NCBI GenBank assembly: GCA_964422855.1 | Contig: CAYRCS010000020.1 | Coordinates: 1 to 18,341, forward strand | Reading direction: 5' to 3' | Source: CAZEYI01 sp964422855 | Lineage (GTDB): Bacteria > Patescibacteriota > Gracilibacteria > Absconditabacterales > Absconditicoccaceae | Length of the DNA: 18,341 nt | Part shown: piece after piece, positions 17,977 to 18,341 of the stretch | Position numbering within the stretch: position 1 is the first letter of the stretch | How the letters are laid out: the number at the start of each line of letters is the position of its first letter | Notes under the pieces: generated by a model | The model's database searches: none | What the model saw: the letters and a program-made list of their open reading frames with translations, nothing else | Told to the model about the DNA's origin: nothing | Program-made: the position numbers and the translations under genes

Positions 17977-18341
17977 TTATTTTTCTGAGTTTTCTTTTTT
18001 GGATTCTTTCTTTTTGATCTTTTCTTGTTCTTTTTTGATTTTTTCTTGTTCTCTTTTGTATTTGGCCTCCAGCTTATCAAACTCTTGTTGTTGATCGGGA
18101 CTAAATAGTTTTTTTTCGTTTGGTAAAACTGCAACAATATTTTCTAGAGGAAACGCTATATTTTCGATAGCATTGTTTTTTCATGGTCTATTGACACGGA
18201 GTACATTGCTTTTTGTAAAATCTTTTTTGCTTGGGTCTTCAACCAAGGTACCAATATAATAATTGCCTTGTGTATCTTGGGCACGAAGCACCATACCATA
18301 ACGCAAAATACTAGGATTTGCTACCAATGCTTCTTTAGTAT
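17977..18341 (-). CDS. Unknown protein, C-terminal 121 codons (5' end outside window)
   Basis: The visible frame ends at TAA 17979-17977 and is open to the window edge, with one UGA (NRPGKNN). A beta-rich segment (ILRYGMVLRAQDTQGNYYIGTLVEDP) resembles a small barrel-like domain. It is followed by VLPNEKKLFSPDQQQEFDKLEAKY and a highly charged Lys/Glu coiled-coil tail (KREQEKIKKEQEKIKKKE). It is probably cytoplasmic. Family not recognised; without the N-terminus no function can be given. Confidence 0.65.

Noticed and set aside
1..18341. UGA read as tryptophan (code 4)
   Set aside because: UGA sits on P-loop and other conserved glycines, while conserved tryptophans use TGG.

Overview
The window comes from a bacterium that reads UGA as glycine (genetic code 25), which points to the Candidate Phyla Radiation lineages Gracilibacteria (BD1-5) or Absconditabacteria (SR1). 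The evidence is internal. In-frame UGA falls on glycines that are close to invariant in several known families: the second Walker A motif of a Clp ATPase (GPTGVGKT), the P-loop of MiaA, the DnaA DNA-binding signature region, the GYAEGLPR motif of alanine racemase, and DUF4215 and PKD motifs of a surface protein. UAA and UAG are the only stops used. Under the standard code almost every gene here would look broken.

Layout, left to right. (1) 1-5129, minus: most of a giant secreted protein of at least 1709 residues, with a signal sequence, a long parallel beta-helix, then DUF4215 Cys-rich modules and a PKD-like domain; its C-terminus lies outside the window. (2) 5318-5479, plus: a 53-residue basic, hydrophobic peptide whose 3' end overlaps alr. 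(3) 5472-6611, minus: alanine racemase. (4) 6768-9377, plus: a ClpC-type AAA+ unfoldase with a UVR middle domain and an IGF ClpP-docking loop, preceded by a CIRCE-like operator (TAGCACT-N11-AGTGCTA). (5) 9482-10132, plus: unknown 216-residue protein. (6) 10241-10462, minus: a 73-residue secreted protein. (7) 10601-12073, minus: dnaA. (8) 12222-13872, minus: a three-gene cluster of an N-terminally anchored acidic protein, a half-length SufD-like Fe-S assembly protein and a small membrane protein. (9) 14039-15624, plus: a secreted acidic protein made of identical 130-residue repeats, interrupted by a 100-N assembly gap. (10) 15738-17494, plus: a Lys-rich single-span membrane protein and miaA, overlapping as TAATG. 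(11) 17481-18341, minus: two unknown genes, one overlapping the miaA 3' end and one running off the window.

Housekeeping functions (DnaA, Alr, ClpC, MiaA, SufD-like) are mixed with secreted or surface genes. Most genes have a plausible sigma-70-type promoter with a short leader of about 10-25 nt (about 65 nt for the small peptide), and no convincing Shine-Dalgarno sequence. Intrinsic terminators are clear after clpC, dnaA and the repeat protein. No tRNA, rRNA, CRISPR array, insertion sequence or phage gene was seen, and no gene-free stretch exceeds 300 bases.
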